64,000 nt of DNA, taken from positions 248,001 through 312,000 of the forward strand of contig CAWKAZ010000026.1 of the NCBI GenBank assembly GCA_963847715.1. Direction: 5' to 3'. Of the stretch, positions 34,104 to 41,786 are shown piece by piece. The stretch comes from Acidiflorens sp963847715 (lineage in GTDB: Bacteria; Acidobacteriota; Terriglobia; Terriglobales; Acidobacteriaceae). A program made the translations under genes and the position numbers. Position 1 is the first letter of the stretch. The number at the start of each line of letters is the position of its first letter. The notes beneath the pieces are model-generated. The model did not search any database. It saw nothing but the letters and a program-made list of their open reading frames with translations, and was not told where the DNA came from.

Positions 34104-34118
34104 CTTTAGCGCTATAAT
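34090..34118 (+). promoter_or_regulatory. Promoter of panB
   Basis: CTGACA (34090-34095) and TATAAT (34113-34118) are separated by 17 bp, a near-consensus sigma-70 promoter (11 of 12 bases). The leader to the GTG start is about 66 nt. Confidence 0.7.
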
Positions 34119-34190
34119 CGCTGCCAGCGTCATCGAACGACGCGTACAGGCTCTATCCGCCTGGTTTGCGGAGGGGCACTGGAGGACACT

Positions 34191-35081
34191 GTGAGTCTCA
34201 CCCCAATCGGCGAACCTCGCCAAAAGATCACCACTGCAACGATCCGCGAAAAGAAACTTCACCGCGAACCCATCACCTGCCTGACCGCTTACGATTACGC
34301 GACTGCGCGTCTCGTCGACGAAGCGGGCATCGACATTGCCTTAGTCGGCGACTCGCTCGCCATGACTATGCTCGGCTATGAGAACACGCTCTCGGTGACC
34401 GTTGACGAGATGCTCCATCACGTAAAGGCTGTGCGCCGCGGAGTGAAAGACGCCCTGCTCATTGCCGACATGCCTTACGGCTCCTATCAGGCCGATCCGA
34501 ACGAAGCCGTCCACAACGCTGCCCGCTTCGTGAAAGAGGGTGGCGCAGAAGCCGTGAAGATGGAAGGCGGCGAGAAGCGCGTGGACGTGATCCGCCGCGT
34601 GATCGACGCTGAGATTCCCGTCGCCGGCCACATCGGCCTGACGCCGCAGTCGGTCAACATCATGGGCGGATACAAGGTCCAAGGCAAAACTCTGAATGCC
34701 ATCGAACAGCTCATGCGCGATGCGGTCGCACTCGATCACGCTGGCGTGACCTGCATTTATCTGGAAGGTATTCCGCGCGAAGTCGCCGCCATGATTACCG
34801 CCGAGGTCGAAGCGCCGACCATCGGCATCGGCGCTGGCCCGGATTGCGACGGCCAGGTGCTCGTTTTCCACGACCTCGTCAACTTGACGTTCGGACACCC
34901 AGCAAAATTCGTCCGTCGCTACGGAGACGCGGCCGCGCTGATCACCCAATCGCTGCTGGCTTTTAAGGCCGACGTCGTTTCGCACCAGTTCCCGAGCGAC
35001 AGCGAGAGCTACCACCTGCCGAAAGAGACGCAGGTGGCACTCGAAACGGTACTCCACCGCAAGCAGGCCATGCGGCGATAA
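34191..35081 (+). CDS. panB: 3-methyl-2-oxobutanoate hydroxymethyltransferase
   Basis: PanB makes ketopantoate, the first step to pantothenate and CoA. The 296-aa TIM barrel shows LTAYDYATARLVDEAGIDIA, LVGDSLAMTMLGYENTLSVT (metal Asp), MPYGSYQ, GGAEAVKMEGGE, HIGLTPQSVNIMGGYKVQGK and GIGAGPDCDGQVLVFHDL. The GTG start follows GGAGG by 5 nt. The stop overlaps the next ATG (TAATG), so translation of the following lipoprotein gene is coupled. Confidence 0.96.
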   Translation: MSLTPIGEPRQKITTATIREKKLHREPITCLTAYDYATARLVDEAGIDIALVGDSLAMTMLGYENTLSVTVDEMLHHVKAVRRGVKDALLIADMPYGSYQADPNEAVHNAARFVKEGGAEAVKMEGGEKRVDVIRRVIDAEIPVAGHIGLTPQSVNIMGGYKVQGKTLNAIEQLMRDAVALDHAGVTCIYLEGIPREVAAMITAEVEAPTIGIGAGPDCDGQVLVFHDLVNLTFGHPAKFVRRYGDAAALITQSLLAFKADVVSHQFPSDSESYHLPKETQVALETVLHRKQAMRR

Positions 35082-35545
35082 TGGCGAGCGGAGAAAACGT
35101 CGTGCACGGTCGCAAACTGCTTGTCATCAGTATCGTCCTGGCGTCTTTCGTTGGGTGCTCCAAGCCGACCCAACCAGCGCCGGATACTTCGTCCGCAGCG
35201 CCCAAGACGACCGGGCTCGAATCCATTCCCATGCCCGATCCCGCCAAGTATCCGAGCCTCAAGGATATGAGCGGCTGGAAGAATCCGTACCTCGTTGTGC
35301 GCGACGACGGCATCGGCATCGTCGATCTTTCGAATCGCGAAATTCACATGCTGAAGCCGGAAGAAATCCCGGCCGAACTGGTGTCGCTCCCGTCAAGTGC
35401 ATGGCCGTATGGCCGCGTCGTGCTGGTCGCCCAGGCCCATCCCAAAGATCCGTCTGATCAGACGAAAACGCAACTTCGGGAGAACCGCGCATTGCTGCTG
35501 GGAACTCTGAAGGAGCTGGACGTTCAGTACCAGGAAACGCCCTGA
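35081..35545 (+). CDS. Small lipoprotein of unknown function inside the panB-panC operon
   Basis: The 154-aa protein has a helix and lipobox (VISIVLASFVGC, Cys 26), then a Pro/Ser-rich linker and a compact domain with MSGWKNPYLVVRDDGIGIVD, LSNREIHMLKPEEIPAELV and SAWPYGRVVLVAQAHPKDPS. I know no family for it. It overlaps panB and lies 32 bp before panC, so it is cotranscribed with pantothenate genes, although a lipoprotein has no evident role there. Confidence 0.7.
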   Translation: MASGENVVHGRKLLVISIVLASFVGCSKPTQPAPDTSSAAPKTTGLESIPMPDPAKYPSLKDMSGWKNPYLVVRDDGIGIVDLSNREIHMLKPEEIPAELVSLPSSAWPYGRVVLVAQAHPKDPSDQTKTQLRENRALLLGTLKELDVQYQETP

Positions 35546-35577
35546 GCAGCGGGACCGGGCATAGCGACTCCGTCGCG

Positions 35578-36417
35578 ATGAAGATCTGCAAGACCATCTC
35601 CGAGGCTCGCGCCGCTTGCCGCGCGGCGCGAATGCAAGGTCGGCGGCTAGGTCTGGTGCCGACGATGGGCGCTCTGCATGAGGGCCATCTATCATTGATG
35701 CGCGCCGCTCGGGCGCAATGCGATGCAGTTGCCGCATCTATCTTTGTGAATCCCACGCAATTTGGACCGACCGAAGACTTGTCGAAATATCCGCGACAGT
35801 TCGAACGCGATTGTCACCTGCTCGAAAAAGAAGGCGTCGAAATTCTCTTCGCGCCGTCGGTGGAAGAGATGTATCCGCAAGGAGCGGTCACCTGGGTAGT
35901 GGTCGAAGGTCTGAGCGAAAAGCTCGATGGACGCTCGCGTCCAGGCCATTTTCGCGGCGTGACCACGGTGGTCGCGAAGCTGTTTCACATCATCGAGCCG
36001 CACGCGACATTCTTCGGGCAGAAAGACGCCGCGCAACTGGCGGTGATCCGACGGATGGTGCGGGACTTGAATTTCCCAGTCGAGATTGTTGCCTGCCCGA
36101 TCGTCCGTGAGCCCGATGGCCTGGCCATGAGTTCCCGCAATGCTTACTTGAATCAGGAAGAGCGAGGCCAGGCTTTGGTGTTGCAGCACTCGTTGCAACG
36201 CGTCGCGCAGCTTTTCGCGAGCGGAGAAAGAGAGGCGACTCGGCTAATTTCCGCCGGGAAGCGAGTCTTCGAGAGTGAGCCTGCGGTGAGGCTCGACTAT
36301 TTCGAGATTGTCGATCCTGAGACGCTTGACCCCGTGGACAAGATTGTCGAAGGAGCGCTGGTTGCGGTTGCAGCCTATGTAGGGTCCACGCGGCTAATCG
36401 ACAACGTTGTTCTCTGA
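35578..36417 (+). CDS. panC: Pantothenate synthetase (pantoate-beta-alanine ligase)
   Basis: PanC joins pantoate and beta-alanine using ATP. The 279-aa protein has LVPTMGALHEGHLSLMRAA (the HxGH nucleotide motif as HEGH), SIFVNPTQFGPTEDLSKYPR, GRSRPGHFRGVTTVVAKLFH, FGQKDAAQLAVIRRMV and VREPDGLAMSSRN with the KMSKS-like MSSRN. It ends the panB-lipoprotein-panC unit. panD is not in this window. Confidence 0.96.
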   Translation: MKICKTISEARAACRAARMQGRRLGLVPTMGALHEGHLSLMRAARAQCDAVAASIFVNPTQFGPTEDLSKYPRQFERDCHLLEKEGVEILFAPSVEEMYPQGAVTWVVVEGLSEKLDGRSRPGHFRGVTTVVAKLFHIIEPHATFFGQKDAAQLAVIRRMVRDLNFPVEIVACPIVREPDGLAMSSRNAYLNQEERGQALVLQHSLQRVAQLFASGEREATRLISAGKRVFESEPAVRLDYFEIVDPETLDPVDKIVEGALVAVAAYVGSTRLIDNVVL

Positions 36418-36542
36418 CCTAGAAGGATAGTTTACGGGTCGGGTCAACGAGCTAACGTGTGATCTCAACAACAAATAACAGCCAGTTGTCCAAATCCATC
36501 GTAAAATTCGACCTTTGCGAGCCGCTCAGCGGTTCGGAGGCA

Positions 36543-37418
36543 ATGATGAGGCAGTTCTGCATCGCATTTCTGCTTGTTCTTCTGGGATTGTCTGGAGTGG
36601 CGCAGGAGCCACCCACATCTAGAGTGTCGGTACCGCTCATTGCAACAGGTTCACACCACCGGCCCATTGGCGTGACCGTGGAATCACTAGTGATCACAGA
36701 CCAGAAAGCACTAGTCACCGGAGCGAGCCTTCTGCGGGGAGCCGATTTCCCGCTGGAACTGGGAGTGTTGATCGACGCAAGCAACTCACAGCGTTCGACA
36801 GACCTCAACGACATTCTGAAGGCAACGAAGCAGTTTGTGGACGAGGCCATGCGCGGTCCTGAGGACCGCGTGTTTTTCCTCCAGTTTGAGGCCACTCAGC
36901 AGGCGACGGGATGGTTGAAGAAGGAACAATTGCAAGGTACTACCATCAAAGTGGGGATCGGCGGAGCAACGGCGCTTTACGATGCTCTGGCCATGGCCTG
37001 CAAGGAGCGCATGGGAGTGCACGATTGGCGGAAGCAGACAAGACGCGTACTGGTTGTGATCAGCGATGGGGAAGACAACCTGAGCCATATTACGCGCGAT
37101 GAGGCGGCTTCGGAGGCGCTGAGAGCCGGGGCAGTGATTTTCACTATCGACACCGAGCTTTCCGGCATGTCCTACAGGGGCGTGAAAATCATGCAGAACT
37201 TTGCCGAACTGACGGGCGGTGAGTCCTTCAGTCAGGTCGGGGGAAAGGACGCGCCAAAGGTCTTTGCAAGTATCAGGGAAATGATGGACGGCATGTACTA
37301 CTTAAGATATGTGCCACCAGATGCCTCGACAATTGCGGTCCACGAGGTTGACGTGAAACCGGCACCGAAGGAAAAATTCAAACTTTCGTATGCGAGAAAG
37401 TATCTCTGGAATCCGTGA
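36543..37418 (+). CDS. VWFA-related acidobacterial secreted protein
   Basis: The 291-aa protein has a signal peptide (MMRQFCIAFLLVLLGLSGVA) and a von Willebrand factor A domain: LGVLIDASNSQRS (MIDAS DxSxS altered to DASNS), GIGGATALYDAL and VLVVISDGEDNLS. It fits the acidobacterial VWFA-related group, whose role is unknown; protein binding outside the inner membrane is likely. GGAGG lies before a double ATG, so the start may be 36543 or 36546. Confidence 0.85.
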   Translation: MMRQFCIAFLLVLLGLSGVAQEPPTSRVSVPLIATGSHHRPIGVTVESLVITDQKALVTGASLLRGADFPLELGVLIDASNSQRSTDLNDILKATKQFVDEAMRGPEDRVFFLQFEATQQATGWLKKEQLQGTTIKVGIGGATALYDALAMACKERMGVHDWRKQTRRVLVVISDGEDNLSHITRDEAASEALRAGAVIFTIDTELSGMSYRGVKIMQNFAELTGGESFSQVGGKDAPKVFASIREMMDGMYYLRYVPPDASTIAVHEVDVKPAPKEKFKLSYARKYLWNP

Positions 37419-37616
37419 GGAAACGGCTGACCAATGGAGTGACGAGCCTCGTGCCGGGTCGTGTGATCGCGTGCAATGAATCAGGAATCTTTCGCTAATT
37501 GGCGTAACACCCCCATTTCAATCATCAACGTACGCGTTTACCCAACTTTCCTACCTTCCATTCCATTGACTTGCCCGACCACCAACCGTAAGATTTCAGC
37601 CCAGCGCGGGGGACGA

Positions 37617-40571
37617 ATGATTGGCGAGTTGATCTCGCATTACCGCATTGTCGAAAAACTCGGCGGCGGCGGAATGGGCGTTGTCTACAAAGCCGAAGAC
37701 ACGCGGCTGGATCGTTTTGTCGCCCTGAAATTTCTCCCGGAAAACGTCGCGCAAGATCGCCAGTCGCTCGAGCGTTTCCGCCGCGAAGCGAGGGCGGCAT
37801 CGGCGCTCAACCACCCGAATATCTGCACCATTTACGACATTGGCGAGCAGGACGGCAAAGCGTTCATCGTCATGGAGTACCTCGATGGCGCGACGCTAAA
37901 GCACATCATCGGTAACCGACCGATGGAACTCGATGCGTTGCTCGCACTCGGCATCGAGATTGCCGACGCGCTCGACGCCGCGCACACCCAAGGCATAGTC
38001 CATCGCGACATCAAGCCTGCGAACATTTTTGTCACCAAGCGCGGACATGCAAAGGTTCTGGATTTCGGGCTGGCTAAGGTCGCACTGCCGTCGGGTCGGA
38101 CGTCCGAACTCTCGGGTGCAACCGCCGAAGCCACGATTGCCGAAGAGCATTTGACCAGTCCCGGCTCAGCGATTGGCACGGTGGCGTACATGTCTCCGGA
38201 ACAGGCCAAGGGCAAGGAACTCGATTCGCGCACCGACCTGTTTTCTTTTGGAGCGGTGCTCTACGAGATGGCGACGGGCATCATCCCGTTTCGCGGCGAT
38301 ACTTCGGCGCTGATTTTCCAGGCAATCCTCGATCGCGCGCCGGTGTCGCCCGTCCGGATGAATCCCGATCTGCCCGCGAAGCTAGAAGACGTCATCAACA
38401 AGGCGCTGGAGAAGGATCGCAATCTCCGCTACCAGCACGCGGCGGATATTCGTGCCGACCTGCAGCGACTGAAGCGCGACACCGATACTGGACGCGCCGT
38501 CGCAGCCAGTTCCGGCCCCATCCCGGCGTTGCAAGATTCCGGATCGCGACCTGCAGTCCAAGCCGCAGTGCCAGCAACTCCCTCGGGTTCAGCGCCGGTT
38601 GCGGCGGCAGCTTCTTCGGGCACGGTGATTCCGGCGAGCGGCTCGATTCCCGCAGCTCAGAAGAAATCGTGGAAGATCCCAGCCATCGTCGCGGCGGTAG
38701 TGATCGCTACTGTAGTCGGCGGCGGACTCTTTCTGCGATCGCGCCGCGCCAGCGCGCTCACCGAAAAAGACACGGTCGTTCTCGCCGACTTCGTCAACAC
38801 GACGGGCGACTCCGTGTTCGACGGCACCTTGAAGCAGGCGCTGGCCGTCCAGCTCGAGCAATCACCGTATCTGAATTTGTTGCCCGAGTCTCGCGTCCAT
38901 GAGGCTCTGCACTTCATGGGACGCCAGCCGGACGAGCGGATCAGCAACGACGTAGCCCGTGAAATCTGTCTGCGCGAAGGCGCCAAGGCAATGATCATGG
39001 GTACGATCGGCAGCCTGGGTACGCACTACGTCATCACCGTCTCCGCGCTGAACGCGCAGAACGGCGACGTGCTGGCTCGTGAAGAAGTCGAATCCGAGAG
39101 CAAAGAGCAGGTCCTCAAGTCACTGGACAAAGCTGCCTCCAGCCTGCGCGGCAAGCTCGGCGAGTCGATCGGCTCGGTGCAGAAATTCGCGACTCCGCTC
39201 GAACAGGCAACCACTTCGTCACTCGATGCGTTGCAGGCCTTCAGCCTCGGGCAGGCCGACCACCTCAGGGGTGAAGACGACAAAGCCGTTCCTCATCTCA
39301 ATCGCGCCGTGGAACTCGATCCCAACTTCGCCATGGCGCAAGCCACCTTGGGCGTCTGCTACAGCAATCTCACGCAAAGCGAGCTGGCCGCAAGTTATAT
39401 CACCAAGGCCTTTGACTTGAAGGACAGAGCGAGTGAGAGGGAAAAATTCTATATCTCGTCGCACTATTACGACCTCGTCACTCAGGATCTGGACAAGGCC
39501 CTCGAGGTCTATCAGCAGTGGGTCCAAACATATCCGCGCGAGACCACGCCTCGCGACAACCTCTCGTTGCGTTACGAAGCCATTGGACAGTTTGATAAAG
39601 CATTGGATAATTCCAGTGAAGCGCTCCGCCTTGATCCCAAGGATGGTTACGGCATCCAGAATATTGCCGACACCTATGAGCGCCTCAATCGTTTCGACGA
39701 AGCCCGGGCGATAGCGGAGAAGGCGAACTCGCATCCCTGGTCGGTCAACTTCACACTTTTCGACCTCGCCTGTGTTCGCGGCGATGAAGCTGCTGCCCGC
39801 CACGTGGTGGAATTGGCGACTGGAAGACCGGAAGAACCCATCTTGATCTGGTTTCAAGCCCGCCATGAGCTGTCGCTTGGCAAACTGCAGTCAGGACGCG
39901 CCATTTACGCGCAAAGTGAGAGCAGCGCGCGGAAACTGGGATACAAGGAATTCAGAGGGGTCATCCTGGGGATGCAGGCCATCGATGAGGCTCAGCTTGG
40001 TAATCTGACCGAAGCTCGGCAGAAAATTTCCGAAGCACTTGCCGTTACTCAGGATCGGGAGACCCGCCAGTTTGCGATGGTGGTGCTAGCCGAGACCGGA
40101 GACGCCGCGCGCAGCCAGAAAATGGCGGACGAACTGGTCCGTCAGTATCCCACCGACACTTTGCTGAACAAGGTTTGGATTCCTGTCGCCCTAGCCTTCA
40201 TGGATTTGCAACACAACCAGCCGACGCAAGCTGCGGCACGGCTGGAGATTGCTACTCCCTACGAGTTCGGCGTCGGGCCGGGCACAGCAGGCTACAAAGT
40301 CAACTCCGTTCGTGCGGAAGCCTATCTGCGATCAAAAGATGGCGCGAAGGCGGCGGCTGAATATCAGAAGATTCTGGCTCACCGCGGCGTGAACGGTGTT
40401 GATGTCTTGTATAACCTCGCTCATCTCGGACTAGGGCGCGCGCAGGCTCTGCAGGGCAACACGGCGTCGGCTAAGACGGCGTATCAGGACTTCTTTGCCG
40501 CGTGGAAAGACGCCGATCCGGAGCTACCGATCCTGAAACAGGCGAAGGCGGAGTACGCGAAGTTGCAATAA
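37617..40571 (+). CDS. Serine/threonine protein kinase with TPR sensor region
   Basis: A 984-aa membrane protein. The kinase domain spans about 8-270: LGGGGMGVVYKAEDTRLDRF (Gly-loop), VALKFLP (ATP Lys), IVHRDIKPANIFVTK (catalytic loop), DFGLAKVA and GTVAYMSPEQAKG. A Pro/Ala/Ser linker follows, then one membrane helix (IPAIVAAVVIATVVGGGLFL) and an extracellular half with TolB-like VVLADFVNTTGDSVFDGTLK and at least six TPR units. Such kinases abound in Acidobacteriota; the target is unknown. GGGGGACGA precedes the chosen ATG; an upstream ATG at 37476 has no ribosome site. Confidence 0.93.
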   Translation: MIGELISHYRIVEKLGGGGMGVVYKAEDTRLDRFVALKFLPENVAQDRQSLERFRREARAASALNHPNICTIYDIGEQDGKAFIVMEYLDGATLKHIIGNRPMELDALLALGIEIADALDAAHTQGIVHRDIKPANIFVTKRGHAKVLDFGLAKVALPSGRTSELSGATAEATIAEEHLTSPGSAIGTVAYMSPEQAKGKELDSRTDLFSFGAVLYEMATGIIPFRGDTSALIFQAILDRAPVSPVRMNPDLPAKLEDVINKALEKDRNLRYQHAADIRADLQRLKRDTDTGRAVAASSGPIPALQDSGSRPAVQAAVPATPSGSAPVAAAASSGTVIPASGSIPAAQKKSWKIPAIVAAVVIATVVGGGLFLRSRRASALTEKDTVVLADFVNTTGDSVFDGTLKQALAVQLEQSPYLNLLPESRVHEALHFMGRQPDERISNDVAREICLREGAKAMIMGTIGSLGTHYVITVSALNAQNGDVLAREEVESESKEQVLKSLDKAASSLRGKLGESIGSVQKFATPLEQATTSSLDALQAFSLGQADHLRGEDDKAVPHLNRAVELDPNFAMAQATLGVCYSNLTQSELAASYITKAFDLKDRASEREKFYISSHYYDLVTQDLDKALEVYQQWVQTYPRETTPRDNLSLRYEAIGQFDKALDNSSEALRLDPKDGYGIQNIADTYERLNRFDEARAIAEKANSHPWSVNFTLFDLACVRGDEAAARHVVELATGRPEEPILIWFQARHELSLGKLQSGRAIYAQSESSARKLGYKEFRGVILGMQAIDEAQLGNLTEARQKISEALAVTQDRETRQFAMVVLAETGDAARSQKMADELVRQYPTDTLLNKVWIPVALAFMDLQHNQPTQAAARLEIATPYEFGVGPGTAGYKVNSVRAEAYLRSKDGAKAAAEYQKILAHRGVNGVDVLYNLAHLGLGRAQALQGNTASAKTAYQDFFAAWKDADPELPILKQAKAEYAKLQ

Positions 40572-40578
40572 GCGCGAG

Positions 40579-41214
40579 CTACACCTTCCGTCCCGAGACG
40601 AACGCATTCCCCGCGATTAAGTAGCGCAACGGCTCCGCCGCCGCTTTCACAATTCCAATCCGCGGAGTAACTGCGATCCGCCGCACGCGGTAGCCGTCAT
40701 CCACAATCTGCAAATCCGAGCGCGGACTGAAGAAGCGCTTTTCGTTGTCGCGCTCGCGAGTGACCCCCAGCGCTTCAGCCATTCGTCCTGGGCCGGATGT
40801 TAGCTTCTTGAGGAATGAAGGGCTCGTGAAGTCGGCCTTGTTGGCTGGTTCGATGTCTCGCGCCGCCGCCATCCGCTCGATACCCTCCACCGGTTCCAGT
40901 GCTCGAAACAGTACTCCTCCCGCCACGCCATCCGGCAGGCAAGAAACATTCAGGCAGTAGTGATTGCCGTAGATGAAGTAGACGTAGGCGATTCCCGGTG
41001 GGCCAAAGAGAACCGCATTTCGCGCCGTCTTGCCCGCCGCCGAATGCGCTGCCGCGTCGTTCTCGCCGAGATACGCTTCGGTTTCGACGATGCGGCCGGA
41101 CAGAATTCCGCGCGGCATTTTGCGAACGAGCAGTTTCCCGAGCAGCGCACGCGCGACTTTGCGCGGATCGCGATTGAAGAAGGCGGGCGGAAGAAGCTTA
41201 CGAGATGCGAGCAT
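40579..41214 (-). CDS. mpg: DNA-3-methyladenine glycosylase (MPG/AAG type)
   Basis: This enzyme excises alkylated and deaminated purines from DNA. The 211-aa protein has LPPAFFNRDPRKVARALLGK, the catalytic Glu in RIVETEAYLGENDAAAHSAA, GPPGIAYVYFIYGNHYCLNV and GGVLFRALEPVEGIERM, all typical of the MPG fold. It lies 7 bp from the end of the kinase gene, tail to tail, and 110 bp beyond the peroxiredoxin gene, on the same strand as the latter. Confidence 0.95.
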   Translation of the reverse strand: MLASRKLLPPAFFNRDPRKVARALLGKLLVRKMPRGILSGRIVETEAYLGENDAAAHSAAGKTARNAVLFGPPGIAYVYFIYGNHYCLNVSCLPDGVAGGVLFRALEPVEGIERMAAARDIEPANKADFTSPSFLKKLTSGPGRMAEALGVTRERDNEKRFFSPRSDLQIVDDGYRVRRIAVTPRIGIVKAAAEPLRYLIAGNAFVSGRKV

Positions 41215-41218
41215 TCGA

Positions 41219-41340
41219 TGAAGTCAAAAGTCAAAGTCAAATTGTAGAAGTGAGAACTTCAAAGAGAGACATCTAGCGCCAGACTGCGAGTGAATGTGTT
41301 TTTTCACTTTTGCAATCTGACTTCTTACTTCTGACTTTTC
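41219..41340. repeat. Heptamer palindrome D over the peroxiredoxin stop codon
   Basis: Left arm: AAGTCAA, AAGTCAA, AGTCAA and further bases (41219-41252). Right arm: TCACTTTTGCAAT then CTGACTT, CTTACTT, CTGACTT (41304-41337). The right arm includes the stop codon and the last five codons of the peroxiredoxin. Its sequence is close to those of palindromes B and C. Confidence 0.75.
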
Positions 41341-41786
41341 AGATACGCCAGCACCTCATCAGCGTGTCCCTCGGCCTTCACATTGTTGAAGATGTGCTTG
41401 ATCTTGCCATCCGGGCCAATGACGAACGTGGTGCGCGCGATACCCTCCACCTTTTTGCCGTACATATTTTTCTCTTTAATCACGCCGAACAGGTTGGCAA
41501 TTTTCTTGTCGGGATCGGCCAGCAGCGGGAAGGGCAGGTCATACTTGATCTGAAACTTCTTCTGCGCGGTAGCGGTATCTTTTGAAATACCAAGGAGAGC
41601 TACGCCCGTCTTCTTAATGTCCTTGTATGCGTCGCGGAACCCGCACGCCTCGATCGTTCAACCCGGAGTATCGGCCTTCGGATAAAAAAACAGCACTACC
41701 GTCTTGCCGCGAAAGTCTTTCAAGGCAACCTCTTTGCCGTTTTCGTCCGTCGTACTAAAGTCTGGGGATTTATCATTCACTTCCAT
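41325..41786 (-). CDS. bcp: Bcp/PrxQ-type peroxiredoxin with selenocysteine (UGA) at the peroxidatic position
   Basis: Bcp reduces hydroperoxides with thioredoxin. Read through one in-frame UGA (codon 43, 41658-41660 on this strand) the product is 153 aa and aligns from end to end with Bcp: MEVNDKSPDFSTTDENGKEV, FFYPKADTPG-U-TIEACGFRD, GVALLGISKD, FPLLADPDKKIANLFGV, RTTFVIGPDGKIKH. The UGA replaces exactly the catalytic Cys of TPGCT, and the resolving Cys five residues on (Cys48) is kept. Reading downstream stays open and conserved to TAA. GAGGAG precedes the ATG. Selenocysteine is the best reading; a nonsense mutation is the alternative. Sec genes are not in this window. Confidence 0.85.
41629..41648 (-). 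promoter_or_regulatory. SECIS-like hairpin just after the UGA
   Basis: In the mRNA GCGU-GCGG-GUU-CCGC-g-ACGC folds into an 8-bp stem with one bulged G and a GUU loop. The loop begins 17 nt after the UGA, about as in E. coli fdhF. A short stem with G first in a small loop is what SelB needs in bacterial SECIS elements. Confidence 0.6.

Larger units (their letters stand above)
33882..34190. other. 309-bp region before panB: direct repeats, heptamer array, promoter
   Basis: The stretch between the kinase gene and panB contains no gene. It holds three 21-mers (33951-34042), a five-unit heptamer array (34069-34103) and a promoter (34090-34118), each listed separately. Confidence 0.6.

Noticed and set aside
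41641..41700. Peroxiredoxin as a simple pseudogene
   Set aside because: The only lesion is UGA at the catalytic Cys, all other residues are conserved, and a SECIS-like hairpin follows. A pseudogene remains possible but is less likely.
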